Of a DNA stretch of 64,000 nucleotides, positions 10,144 through 19,077 are shown in pieces. The notes under the pieces were generated by a model. It did not search any database. It was not told the DNA's origin and saw only the letters and a program-made list of their open reading frames with translations. The stretch lies in the NCBI GenBank assembly GCA_013151255.1, contig JAADIQ010000098.1, positions 1-64,000 on the forward strand. The letters are read 5' to 3'. This DNA comes from Alphaproteobacteria bacterium. Its GTDB lineage: Bacteria; Pseudomonadota; Alphaproteobacteria; Caulobacterales; Parvularculaceae. A program made the position numbers and the translations under genes. Numbering within the stretch: the stretch's first letter is position 1; every line of letters starts with the position of its first letter.

Positions 10144-11112
10144 GTGACGGGAAAACTGGCGGTTGTCTTTGGCGGATCGGGCTTTGTCGGGCGCAATACG
10201 GTGCGCGAGCTTGCCAAGCGCGGCTGGCGCGTGCGCGTTGCGGTGCGTCGTCCGCATTTGGCGCAGTTCTTACGGCCGATGGGCGCAGTCGGGCAAATCC
10301 AGCTCAAACAAGCCAATATCCGCTATCCCGATTCCATCGCCGGCGCGCTCACCGGCGCAGATGCGGTGATTAACCTGGTGGGCATTCTCCACCGCGAAGG
10401 GCCGCAACGTTTTGAGGCGGTGCAAAGACAAGGCGCTGCCAAGATTGCACAGCTGGCGGGCGAGGCGGGCGTTGAAAATTTTGTCCAGGTCTCGTCAATC
10501 GGCGCCGATGCGGACAGCGACAGCGTTTACGCGCGCACCAAAGGCGAGGCGGAGATTGCGGTGCGCGAAGCCATTCCTTCCGCGACCATCATCCGTCCGT
10601 CGATTGTCTTCGGCCAAGAGGACAAATTCTTCAACAAGTTCGCCGCCATGGCGATGATGTCGCCGGTGCTGCCGTTGATCGGCGGTGGCAAGACGCGGTT
10701 TCAGCCGATTTATGTCGATGATGTCGCTGATGCGATCTGCGAAGCATTGGTTCGCCCCGAAGCCAGGGGGCGTATTTACGAACTTGGCGGGCCGCGGATT
10801 TATACGTTCAAAGAGCTTCTGGAATTAATGCTGCATGAGATCGGCCGCAAGCGGGCGCTCGTCCCTGTGCCGTTCCCCATTGCATCGCTGATCGGCCTGG
10901 CCGGTGAGATGGCGGGCATTGCGCCATTTGTAGAGCCGCCGCTGACGCGCGATCAGGTGAGGCTGTTAAAACGGGACAATGTCGTGGGCACGGGCGGCGG
11001 TGTTGCAACGCTCGATGATCTTGATATTCAGCCGCATACGGTGGAAGCGATTTTGCCGACCTATATGACGCCTTACCGGAAATACGGCCAGTTCGCTGAG
11101 CGTCCGGCTTAA
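10144..11112 (+). CDS. complex I NDUFA9-subunit-family / NAD(P)H-binding atypical SDR protein
   Basis: VVFGGSGFVGRNTVRELAKRGWRVRVAVRRP Rossmann motif; INLVGIL, QVSSIGAD, TRFQPIYVDDVADAI; GTG start. Confidence 0.88.
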   Translation: MTGKLAVVFGGSGFVGRNTVRELAKRGWRVRVAVRRPHLAQFLRPMGAVGQIQLKQANIRYPDSIAGALTGADAVINLVGILHREGPQRFEAVQRQGAAKIAQLAGEAGVENFVQVSSIGADADSDSVYARTKGEAEIAVREAIPSATIIRPSIVFGQEDKFFNKFAAMAMMSPVLPLIGGGKTRFQPIYVDDVADAICEALVRPEARGRIYELGGPRIYTFKELLELMLHEIGRKRALVPVPFPIASLIGLAGEMAGIAPFVEPPLTRDQVRLLKRDNVVGTGGGVATLDDLDIQPHTVEAILPTYMTPYRKYGQFAERPA

Positions 11113-11115
11113 GTT

Positions 11116-12147
11116 TTACTTATACCCATCAGGATTGTTGCTCTGCCAACGCCAGTGATCGGCGCACATTTGGTCGATGGTTTTTTCTGCGCGCCAGCCA
11201 AGCAGCTTTTCCGCAAGCTTGGCATTGGCGTATACCTCGGCGATATCGCCCTCGCGCCGGGGCGCGATTTCGTAAGGAACGTCGCGGTTGGAAGCGCGCT
11301 TGAACGCAGCGACCGCTTCGAGCACGGAATAACCGGCGCCGGTTCCAAGATTGATGTCGAGCGCGCCGCCATCTTCCAACGCCGCCAGATAGTCGAGCGC
11401 TGCGAGATGGCCGCGCGCCAAATCGCTGACATGGATATAATCTCGCACGCCGGTTCCGTCGCGCGTGGGATAGTCGTCGCCGAACACCATCAGTTTTTTG
11501 CGCCGGCCGACAGCCACCTGAGCGATAAACGGAAACAGATTGTTGGGAACGCCGTTCGGGTCCTCGCCGATGCGGCCCGACGGATGGGCGCCGACCGGAT
11601 TGAAATAACGCAAGTTCACCACGCGCCAGGCGCCGTCCGCCGCCGCCAGGTCTTTCAGCATGTCCTCGATAATCAGCTTGGTGCGGCCGTATGGATTGGC
11701 AGCGCCGGTCTTTCCGGTCTCGTTTACCGGGCTGTCATTTAACGCGCCATAGACGGTTGCGGAGGATGAAAAGACAATGGTTTTCGCGTTCGCCGCGTCC
11801 AGGGCGCGGATCAGCGTTAAAGACGCGCCGATATTGGTTCGGTAATACAGCATCGGCTCGGCCACCGACTGGCCAACCGCTTTCAGTCCCGCCAGATGAA
11901 TGGCGCTGTCGGCGCCGAAGGCTTTGACGGCGGCGATCACATCATCACTATGGGCGGGGTTGGCGAGGTCGCGCTCCAGCAATTCAAGATTGCCCGGCGC
12001 CAGTTCTTTTATCCGCGCGAGCGCTTCAGGATGGGCGTTGGAAAAATCATCGATGATTAAAACATCGCGGCCGGCGCCCAATAGCTCGACGGCGACATGG
12101 CTGCCAATATAGCCCGCGCCTCCGGTGACGACAATTTTTTGAGCCAT
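11116..12147 (-). CDS. galE: UDP-glucose 4-epimerase
   Basis: MAQKIVVTGGAGYIGSHVAVELLGAG...; NPYGRTK motif; TRDGTGVRDYIHVSDLARGH. Confidence 0.95.
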   Translation of the reverse strand: MAQKIVVTGGAGYIGSHVAVELLGAGRDVLIIDDFSNAHPEALARIKELAPGNLELLERDLANPAHSDDVIAAVKAFGADSAIHLAGLKAVGQSVAEPMLYYRTNIGASLTLIRALDAANAKTIVFSSSATVYGALNDSPVNETGKTGAANPYGRTKLIIEDMLKDLAAADGAWRVVNLRYFNPVGAHPSGRIGEDPNGVPNNLFPFIAQVAVGRRKKLMVFGDDYPTRDGTGVRDYIHVSDLARGHLAALDYLAALEDGGALDINLGTGAGYSVLEAVAAFKRASNRDVPYEIAPRREGDIAEVYANAKLAEKLLGWRAEKTIDQMCADHWRWQSNNPDGYK

Positions 12148-12159
12148 AGAAAGTTCCGT

Positions 12160-13212
12160 CTACAAAAGATGCTGGAGGCCGCGTTTTTTTAATTCCTCGA
12201 CAATCGCACGCACGTCTTGTGCGTTGTCGCTGCGCGCCACCAGAACCGCATCGCCGGTGGCGACGATTATCAAATCTTCAACCCCGGCCGCGGCGATAAG
12301 CGGTCCGTCGCTGCGGATGATGTTGTTTGTCGCATTGACGCAAATGACATTGCCGCTGTTGTCGGCAGAGGCGACCTCGCTCCAGCTGCCGATATCGGTC
12401 CAGCCGACATCGACCGGCGCGACGATGGCGGCCTTGTCGGTTTTTTCCATCACCGCATAGTCGACGGAATCTGACGGACAGGCGGAAAACGCCGCCTCGT
12501 CAAGGCGCAGGGCGCCATCAGACGGCGCGGCTTTTTCAAGCGCCTCGCTCGCGGCGGCCATAATTTCCGGCGCAAGGCGCGCCATCTCGTCACGCATGGC
12601 GCTCGCTCGATAAAGGAATATCCCGGCATTCCAGTAATAGCGCCCGTCTTTGATATAGCGTTCGGCGGTCTCACGATCAGGTTTTTCTTTAAAGGCGGCT
12701 GCTTTGTATACAGATGGAAACAGCTGCGCGCCGGTCTCGATATAACCATAGCCGGTATGCGGGGTTTGCGCAGCTATGCCGAAGGTGACGATATTGCCAG
12801 CCTCAGCCGCCTTGGCGCCGAGCGCGACAGCGCTGCGAAAGCCTGCGCCGTCGGCGATATGATGGTCAGCGGGCATCAATAAAATGAGCGCATCTTCATC
12901 GCCGCGCGCAACCCAGGCGGCAGCGGCTGCCGCGACGGCGGCGGTGTTGCGCGGGCAGGGCTCCAGGATGATGTCTGCCGGCTGGATGGCGATCTCGGCC
13001 AATTGCTTGGCGACAATGGGCCCGTGATGGGCGCCGCAGATCACCACCGGATCGCCATAGCTGTCTTGCTTGCCGCAAACGCGCGAAACGGTGTCTTGAA
13101 ACATGGTGCGGTCGGTGACCAATTTTAAAAACTGTTTCGGCAGCGCCTTGCGCGACATTGGCCATAGTCGCGTGCCCGAACCGCCCGACATGATGACCGG
13201 CTGAATTTTCAT
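12160..13212 (-). CDS. mannose-1-phosphate guanylyltransferase
   Basis: MKIQPVIMSGGSGTRLWPMSRKALPKQFLKL; ILEPCPRNTAAVAAAAA; FKEKPDRETA; WNAGIFLYRA. Confidence 0.93.
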   Translation of the reverse strand: MKIQPVIMSGGSGTRLWPMSRKALPKQFLKLVTDRTMFQDTVSRVCGKQDSYGDPVVICGAHHGPIVAKQLAEIAIQPADIILEPCPRNTAAVAAAAAAWVARGDEDALILLMPADHHIADGAGFRSAVALGAKAAEAGNIVTFGIAAQTPHTGYGYIETGAQLFPSVYKAAAFKEKPDRETAERYIKDGRYYWNAGIFLYRASAMRDEMARLAPEIMAAASEALEKAAPSDGALRLDEAAFSACPSDSVDYAVMEKTDKAAIVAPVDVGWTDIGSWSEVASADNSGNVICVNATNNIIRSDGPLIAAAGVEDLIIVATGDAVLVARSDNAQDVRAIVEELKKRGLQHLL

Positions 13213-14381
13213 GATCGCTCGCGCTCCGCATTTTCAAAGCTTGCAGCATCGCCGACAGCTTCAAACAAATGGTAAAGAATACTGGCCGGCACGTCACGCG
13301 CTAGGGCTGCGCCATTGGCGTCAAATTGGTCGCACCAAAGCCCGGCGACGTCTTGGGCGAGGTAGCTCTTAAACAGCATGTCTATGAGGGCGCCGGCGCG
13401 CGCCGCCATCGCCTTGTCGCCGCGCCGCGCCAGGGTGATGGCGGCTTTGATATATTCGGTCTGCGGCCACAGCCGTCTTGGGCCGGGCAGGCTCTCCTTG
13501 CCGAGGCGCACCGTGTCGCGCAGGAAGCCGGCGCTATCAAGCCCGATCTCCTCGGCGCGACTATAAAGCCGCGTCATCTGTGCGGTGCTGTCGGTTGCGA
13601 ACAGGGCGTCATAATGCCCGAGCAGCCAAACCCACTCCATCATATGGCCGGGTTCGATAAGATCGCCTTTGTCCGTGCTAAGGGCGAAGTCCTGGTCAAA
13701 AAATTCACGCAACACGCCGTCGCGTTGGTCGAAGAACACGGTTTCAAACAGGGCGTAGACTTGCGCGGCGTAATCGCCATAGGCGCTGTCGCCGGTGGCG
13801 CGGTAGAGCGCCATGAACGCTTCCAGCAAATGCATGTGCGGGTTTTGCCGCCGCGGCGTCTCGCGCTGGTCGCTTTCAAGCCAGCCGCCATGGGGGGAGG
13901 CAAGCTCATGGTTGAGAAAAGCGATGATGCGTTCCGCCAGCGCCAGCGCGCGCGTGTCTTGCGCCGCTTGCCATCGTGACGCACAGGCGAGCAAAGCGAA
14001 GGCCTGGTCATAGAGATCGCGGCGATCATCGAGAACCGTTCCGTCATCGGACAGATGATGGACACAGCCGCGCGCGCCTTCATCCGGGCAGGCCTTAGTG
14101 AGAAAATAATCGAACCCGGCAGCGGCAAGCGCTTCGTAATCGGCGCCCCAACCGCGCAAGGCGGCTTGCGAGAAGGTGTGGATTTGCCGCGCCTGAACCC
14201 GCACCCTTCGCGGCCGGCCGGTCACCGGCGCGCCGGTGAAATCCAGACATTCGTAAAAGCCGCCGCGTTTGGCGTCATAGCCTTGTGCGCGCCACAGCGC
14301 CAATGCGTCGTCGCGAAACCAGCGCTCGAATGTCGATACGGACTGGCGCAACGCCGTCATAAACCAAACTCTTTCCCGCAA
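13209..14381 (-). CDS. AGE-family epimerase/isomerase (N-acylglucosamine 2-epimerase / mannose-6-P isomerase-like)
   Basis: 390 aa; GGFYECLDF, QARQIHTFSQA, NPHMHLLEAFMALY, EPGHMMEWVWLL motifs; overlaps the guanylyltransferase start. Confidence 0.88.
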   Translation of the reverse strand: MRERVWFMTALRQSVSTFERWFRDDALALWRAQGYDAKRGGFYECLDFTGAPVTGRPRRVRVQARQIHTFSQAALRGWGADYEALAAAGFDYFLTKACPDEGARGCVHHLSDDGTVLDDRRDLYDQAFALLACASRWQAAQDTRALALAERIIAFLNHELASPHGGWLESDQRETPRRQNPHMHLLEAFMALYRATGDSAYGDYAAQVYALFETVFFDQRDGVLREFFDQDFALSTDKGDLIEPGHMMEWVWLLGHYDALFATDSTAQMTRLYSRAEEIGLDSAGFLRDTVRLGKESLPGPRRLWPQTEYIKAAITLARRGDKAMAARAGALIDMLFKSYLAQDVAGLWCDQFDANGAALARDVPASILYHLFEAVGDAASFENAERERS

Positions 14382-14452
14382 ACTTATCTAATCCGGTAAC
14401 GCGTTGCGGCAGAGCGGTCAAACCAAAGCGGTGCGGGGGGCGGTTTTGCGGG

Positions 14453-16072
14453 CTAATCGGCGCCTTTGATCATGTCTGCGGCTTTTTCAGCGATCATGAT
14501 GGTCGGGGCGTTGGTGTTTCCCGAAACCACAAACGGCATCACCGAGGCGTCAACGACGCGAAGACCGCTGACGCCGGTAACGCGCAATTGTGGATCGGTG
14601 ACGGCCTGTTCATCGCGCCCCATCCGGCAAGTGCCGACCGGGTGATAGATCGTATCCGAACGATTTCGAATATCCTCAGTGAGCGCCGCGTCGCTGGCGG
14701 GCTCTTCCAGATAGAGCGATGCGCCCTTGACGCCGGCAAAGGCGGGCGCTGCAAAAATCCGTTCCATGATGCGCGCGCCTTTTATCAGGCGATGGAGGTC
14801 GTCTTCGTCTGCGAGGAAATTCGGGTCGATTGCGGGCGGCGCTTGCGGATCGCTTGAGGCGAGCGTGACGCTGCCGCGGCTTTTCGGTCTCAAAACGCAT
14901 GCATGACAGGTTATGCCGCCGCCGAGATGTTTCTTGCGGCCGTGATCATCGACCAGACCGGGAATGAAATGTAGCTGAATGTCAGGTTCTGCCTCAGTGG
15001 GATCGGTTTTTACAAAGCCGCCGCATTCTGCAAGGTTTGACGTGAACAGGCCTTCGCCGCGGTTTTTATAGGCGAAGAACGACGGGAAGAACTTTTTGAC
15101 CATGCCAAAATTAAGGCCGACAGAATCGCCTGACGATGTTTTATAAAGCGCGGGATAATCAAGATGGTCCTGAAGATTGGCGCCGACGCCCGGCGCATCA
15201 ACGACGACATCGAGGCCGTGCTCGCGCAAATGAGCGCCCGGACCAATACCCGATAGCATCAACATTTGCGGCGACTGGAACGCGCCGCCGGAAAGGATGA
15301 CTTCGCGTTTGGCTGCAACCGATTTCGGCGCGCCCATTTCAAGAAATTCAACCCCGCTTGCGCGTTTTGCGTCGAACATTACGCGCTCGGCGTAGGCGCC
15401 GGTGATGATGGTAAGGTTGGCGCGCTCTTTCACGGGATTGAGATAAGCAACCGCTGTCGAGCAGCGCCGGCCATCACGCTGCGTCACCTGATAGTATCCC
15501 ATGCCTTCCTGATCGGCGCCGTTGAAGTCATTGCAGTCGGGCAGCTGTAATTCAGCAGCAGCTTTCAGAAAAACATCCGACAATGGATTGCGGTAGCGCA
15601 AATCAGATACCGATAGCGGGCCGCCAACTGAATGGTAATTGTCGCTGCCGCGCTGATTGTCTTCCGCTTTCATAAAATACGGCAGAACCCCGTCCCAGTC
15701 CCAGCCATCGGCGCCTTCGCTCGCCCAGTGATCATAATCAGCGTGTGCGCCGCGAATATAAATCATCGCATTAATCGAGCTTGACCCCCCAAGCACGCGC
15801 CCGCGTGGCTGATAGCAGATGCGATCATTGAGATGTTTCTGCGGGACGGTATCAAAGCGCCAGTTTACCGGCGAGCTATCGGAAAAAAACGCAAAACCAA
15901 TCGGCGCATGAATGAGCGGGTCTTTATCGACGCCGCCCGCCTCTAACAGGCAAACGCTCACCGATGCGTCTTCGCTCAAGCGATTAGCAAGAACGCAACC
16001 CGCCGACCCGGCGCCGACAATTACATAATCAAACTCGCCCAGCTTTTCACGGGCGTTATTTTCTGCGGTCAT
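14453..16072 (-). CDS. GMC-family FAD-dependent oxidoreductase (choline / alcohol dehydrogenase-like)
   Basis: [79 protein letters not shown]. Confidence 0.93.
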   Translation of the reverse strand: MTAENNAREKLGEFDYVIVGAGSAGCVLANRLSEDASVSVCLLEAGGVDKDPLIHAPIGFAFFSDSSPVNWRFDTVPQKHLNDRICYQPRGRVLGGSSSINAMIYIRGAHADYDHWASEGADGWDWDGVLPYFMKAEDNQRGSDNYHSVGGPLSVSDLRYRNPLSDVFLKAAAELQLPDCNDFNGADQEGMGYYQVTQRDGRRCSTAVAYLNPVKERANLTIITGAYAERVMFDAKRASGVEFLEMGAPKSVAAKREVILSGGAFQSPQMLMLSGIGPGAHLREHGLDVVVDAPGVGANLQDHLDYPALYKTSSGDSVGLNFGMVKKFFPSFFAYKNRGEGLFTSNLAECGGFVKTDPTEAEPDIQLHFIPGLVDDHGRKKHLGGGITCHACVLRPKSRGSVTLASSDPQAPPAIDPNFLADEDDLHRLIKGARIMERIFAAPAFAGVKGASLYLEEPASDAALTEDIRNRSDTIYHPVGTCRMGRDEQAVTDPQLRVTGVSGLRVVDASVMPFVVSGNTNAPTIMIAEKAADMIKGAD

Positions 16073-16080
16073 AATTGCGC

Positions 16081-17529
16081 CTAAAGAATTTTCCGGATGA
16101 AGGAGAGGGTTTTTTCTAGTTTTTCTGTATAGGGAGGATGTAATAGCCCGCTACTGGCAAAACGGCTCTGGTAGAATACCGGTTTCAAATGTGAGAAAGT
16201 CTCAAACCCTGCGCGTCCATGATAGGCGCCGATGCCGCTTTTGCCGACGCCGCCAAAGGGCAGGTTTTCTTGCGCCAGATGCCATAATGTATCGTTGACG
16301 GTAACGCCGCCGGAAACGGTTTGCTGCAACACGCGGTCGCGCGCCTCATTGTCTTCGCCAAACCAGTATAGCGCCAGCGGGCGCTCGCCCTTGTTGATGT
16401 GGGCGATGGCCTCCTCGGTTGAGCCGTTCGGCAAAATCGGTAGGATCGGCCCGAAGATTTCCTCTTTCATGACAGCCGCATCCGCCGGCGGGTCGATCAC
16501 CAAAGTCAGCGGCAATTTGCGTTGCGGATGCAGCGCATTGGCGGAACCGACTTCAATAATCCGCGCGCCGCGGTCGCGCGCCTCTTCCACCATAGCTTTC
16601 AGCCTGGCAAAGTGTCGGTCGGAGATAATCGACGTATAATCCGCCGTCGTATCAATTTCCGGATAGAGCGCGCGCGCAGCGGCGGCGATGGCGGCGGCGG
16701 TCTCATCGAGTTTGTTGGTTGGCGCCAACACATAATCCGGCGCGATGCAAGTCTGCCCGGCATTGAGCATTTTGCCATAGGCGATGGATTGCGTGACTTT
16801 TCCAATATCGGCGCTGGCGTCGATAATCGCCGGGGACTTGCCGCCAAGCTCCAGCGTCACTGGCGTGAGGTTTTTTGCAGCGGCCTGCGCAACGCGTATG
16901 CCGATGCTGGTCGAGCCGGTAAACAGCAAATGGTCAAATGGTGTTTCGGTGAAAGCCTGGCCAGTATCAACGCCGCCGACAATAACGGCGAATTCTGATT
17001 CATCGAACGCCGCGCTAATTAACTCATGCATAACATCGCTGGTATGCGGGGTCAGTTCACTCGGTTTCAGCATCACCCGATTGCCCGCCGCAATCGCCGC
17101 CGCCGCCGGGGCCAGCGCTAAAAATACCGGATAGTTCCATGGCGAGATGATGCCGATAACGCCGAGCGGTTGCGGCTCAAGCTTGCTTTTCGCCGGCAGC
17201 ATATGCAGCGGTGTCGGCACGCCACGCGGACGCATCCAGTTTTTTAAACTTTTCTTCGCCATGCGCACGCCGGAAGTCAGGACCAGCATTTCTGCAATGA
17301 TGGTTTCATGTTTCGAGCGATTGCCAAAATCGGTGCTGATCGCCTTTGCGAAAGCGTCCTCATTGGTTTCAATCAGCTCGATAAGCTTATCGAGGCCAGC
17401 GATGCGTCGGTCATAAGAGGGAAACGGATTTTGCAAATAGGCGTCTTTTTGCAGCGCAAAAATGCGCTTGATCTCGCGTTCGCCTTCAGATTGGTCGGCG
17501 CCTAGTGTATGGGCGGTGTCGGCGGGCAT
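16081..17529 (-). CDS. coniferyl-aldehyde dehydrogenase family protein
   Basis: VTLELGGKSPAII and LNAGQTCIAPDYVL. Start set to MPADTAHTLGADQ (17529); the ORF-track extension to 17703 runs through a 17-bp tandem repeat and is probably non-coding. Confidence 0.9.
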   Translation of the reverse strand: MPADTAHTLGADQSEGEREIKRIFALQKDAYLQNPFPSYDRRIAGLDKLIELIETNEDAFAKAISTDFGNRSKHETIIAEMLVLTSGVRMAKKSLKNWMRPRGVPTPLHMLPAKSKLEPQPLGVIGIISPWNYPVFLALAPAAAAIAAGNRVMLKPSELTPHTSDVMHELISAAFDESEFAVIVGGVDTGQAFTETPFDHLLFTGSTSIGIRVAQAAAKNLTPVTLELGGKSPAIIDASADIGKVTQSIAYGKMLNAGQTCIAPDYVLAPTNKLDETAAAIAAAARALYPEIDTTADYTSIISDRHFARLKAMVEEARDRGARIIEVGSANALHPQRKLPLTLVIDPPADAAVMKEEIFGPILPILPNGSTEEAIAHINKGERPLALYWFGEDNEARDRVLQQTVSGGVTVNDTLWHLAQENLPFGGVGKSGIGAYHGRAGFETFSHLKPVFYQSRFASSGLLHPPYTEKLEKTLSFIRKIL

Positions 17530-17602
17530 TAAATTTCTCCCGTTATCAAATGCGCAAGGCTTGCGCAGAATGTGATGAATGCATAGGCGAAAGTCCACCT
17601 TC

Positions 17603-17670
17603 TTTGGCGCCAGCTGGGCTTTGGCGTCAGACGGGCTTTGGCGCCAGCTGGGCATTGGCGCCAAGCCGGC
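17603..17670. repeat. 17-bp tandem repeat, 4 units
   Basis: TTTGGCGCCAGCTGGGC (17603-17619), TTTGGCGTCAGACGGGC (17620-17636), TTTGGCGCCAGCTGGGC (17637-17653), ATTGGCGCCAAGCCGGC (17654-17670). Confidence 0.9.
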
Positions 17671-17777
17671 GCCCCCTGATTTTGCCCGGCATTGTGCCCA
17701 CATCGCCCGGTGGCTGACAACACGACAAAATGCGTCTAACCCTGCGCGGCAAAATCAGGCGCACAACAATAGCGAGC

Positions 17778-18902
17778 ATGGCCATGAAAAGTTTTTCTCC
17801 GCCCACCATACGTCTTATGGGCCCCGGCCCGTCAAAGGTGAGCGAGCGTGTGCTGGCCGCTATGGCGCGCCCGACGATTGGACATTTGGATCCGGAATTC
17901 ATCCGCCTGATGGATGAGATCGGGAGCCTTCTGCGCACTGCGATGCGGACGGAAAACGATCTGACATTTCCGGTTTCTGCGCCTGGCTCTGCGGGCATGG
18001 AAACCTGCCTGGTCAACCTCCTGGAGCCGGGCGACACAGCGGTTGTTTGTATAAACGGTGTCTTTGGCGGACGGATGAAAGAGGTTGTAGAACGCGCTGG
18101 CGCAACGGCGGTGGTCGTCAATGATGAATGGGGCGCGCCTGTAACACCAGACAAAGTGGAAGCTGCTCTCCAGGAAAATCCGCAAAGCAAGTTAGTCGCT
18201 TTCGTTCATGCTGAAACGTCAACCGGCGCCCTGTCGGATGCGCAACAAATTTGCCGTATTGCAAAAAATCACGGAGTGCTCGTCGTGGTCGACGCCGTTA
18301 CCTCTTTGGCAGGCGTGCCGTTGGAAGTCGATCGCTGGGGTATAGATGCGGTTTATTCCGGAAGCCAGAAATGTCTTTCCTGCCCGCCGGGTCTGTCGCC
18401 GGTCAGTTTGAATAAAGCTGCTTTGGCATGTGTTGAGGCGAGAAAAACGCCGGTTCAGAGTTGGTTTCTCGATCTGTCGCTTGTCGCGGCCTACTGGCAG
18501 GGAGATGGCGCCCGCGCTTATCACCACACCGCCCCGGTCAACGCCATGTACGCCTTGCATGAAAGCCTTATCGCATTGCATGAGGAAGGCCTGGAAGCAT
18601 CATGGGCGCGGCATGAACGAGAAAGCGGGGTCTTGCAGGAAGGCCTTTCAAACCTTGGGTTTGAGTTTCTTGTAGATAAAAAATACCGGCTGCCGCAATT
18701 GCTGAGCATTCGAATTCCTGAATTTGTGGACGATGAAGCGCAAATACGCCGCCATTTTCGCAATGCTTTTTCGCTTGAAATTGGCGCGGGCTTAGGCCCC
18801 CTTGCGGGCAAGGTTTGGCGCATTGGCCTGATGGGCGCCGGCGCCAATCGAGACAATATCGACGCTTGCCTTAGCGCCCTCGCTTCAATTTTTGAGACCT
18901 GA
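17778..18902 (+). CDS. alanine--glyoxylate / serine--pyruvate aminotransferase family protein (class V)
   Basis: IRLMGPGPSKVSERVLAAMARPTIGHLDPEF; GSAGMETCLVNLLEPGD; VDAVTSLAGVPLEVDRWGIDAVYSGSQKCLSCPPGLSPVS. Confidence 0.92.
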   Translation: MAMKSFSPPTIRLMGPGPSKVSERVLAAMARPTIGHLDPEFIRLMDEIGSLLRTAMRTENDLTFPVSAPGSAGMETCLVNLLEPGDTAVVCINGVFGGRMKEVVERAGATAVVVNDEWGAPVTPDKVEAALQENPQSKLVAFVHAETSTGALSDAQQICRIAKNHGVLVVVDAVTSLAGVPLEVDRWGIDAVYSGSQKCLSCPPGLSPVSLNKAALACVEARKTPVQSWFLDLSLVAAYWQGDGARAYHHTAPVNAMYALHESLIALHEEGLEASWARHERESGVLQEGLSNLGFEFLVDKKYRLPQLLSIRIPEFVDDEAQIRRHFRNAFSLEIGAGLGPLAGKVWRIGLMGAGANRDNIDACLSALASIFET

Positions 18903-19077
18903 CAGAGGGGTTTAGCGCCGCAACGCGGTTTGCCTTTTTCTCCTCAGCTAGGTTTGCTCCGGAAACGCTTCGCAGGCTCGCATCGGTGATAATTATTATT
19001 CTACCTGTGAGCGATGCGGGACCGTTCCCGCACGCCGTTGCGCTTGAAGTGAGGGAGGCGCCGCCTTCGCTCTCTCG

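Noticed and set aside
17603-17670. Possible mini-CRISPR
   Set aside because: Units are contiguous with no spacers and no cas genes are present.
17530-17703. N-terminal extension of the coniferyl-aldehyde dehydrogenase ORF
   Set aside because: Translates a 17-bp non-triplet tandem repeat into low-complexity peptide; family proteins start near the MPADTAH position.
19015-19032. TGCGGGA-CCGT-TCCCGCA hairpin after the TBDR and aminotransferase genes
   Set aside because: Good 7-bp stem but no adjacent T run on either strand; not called as a terminator.
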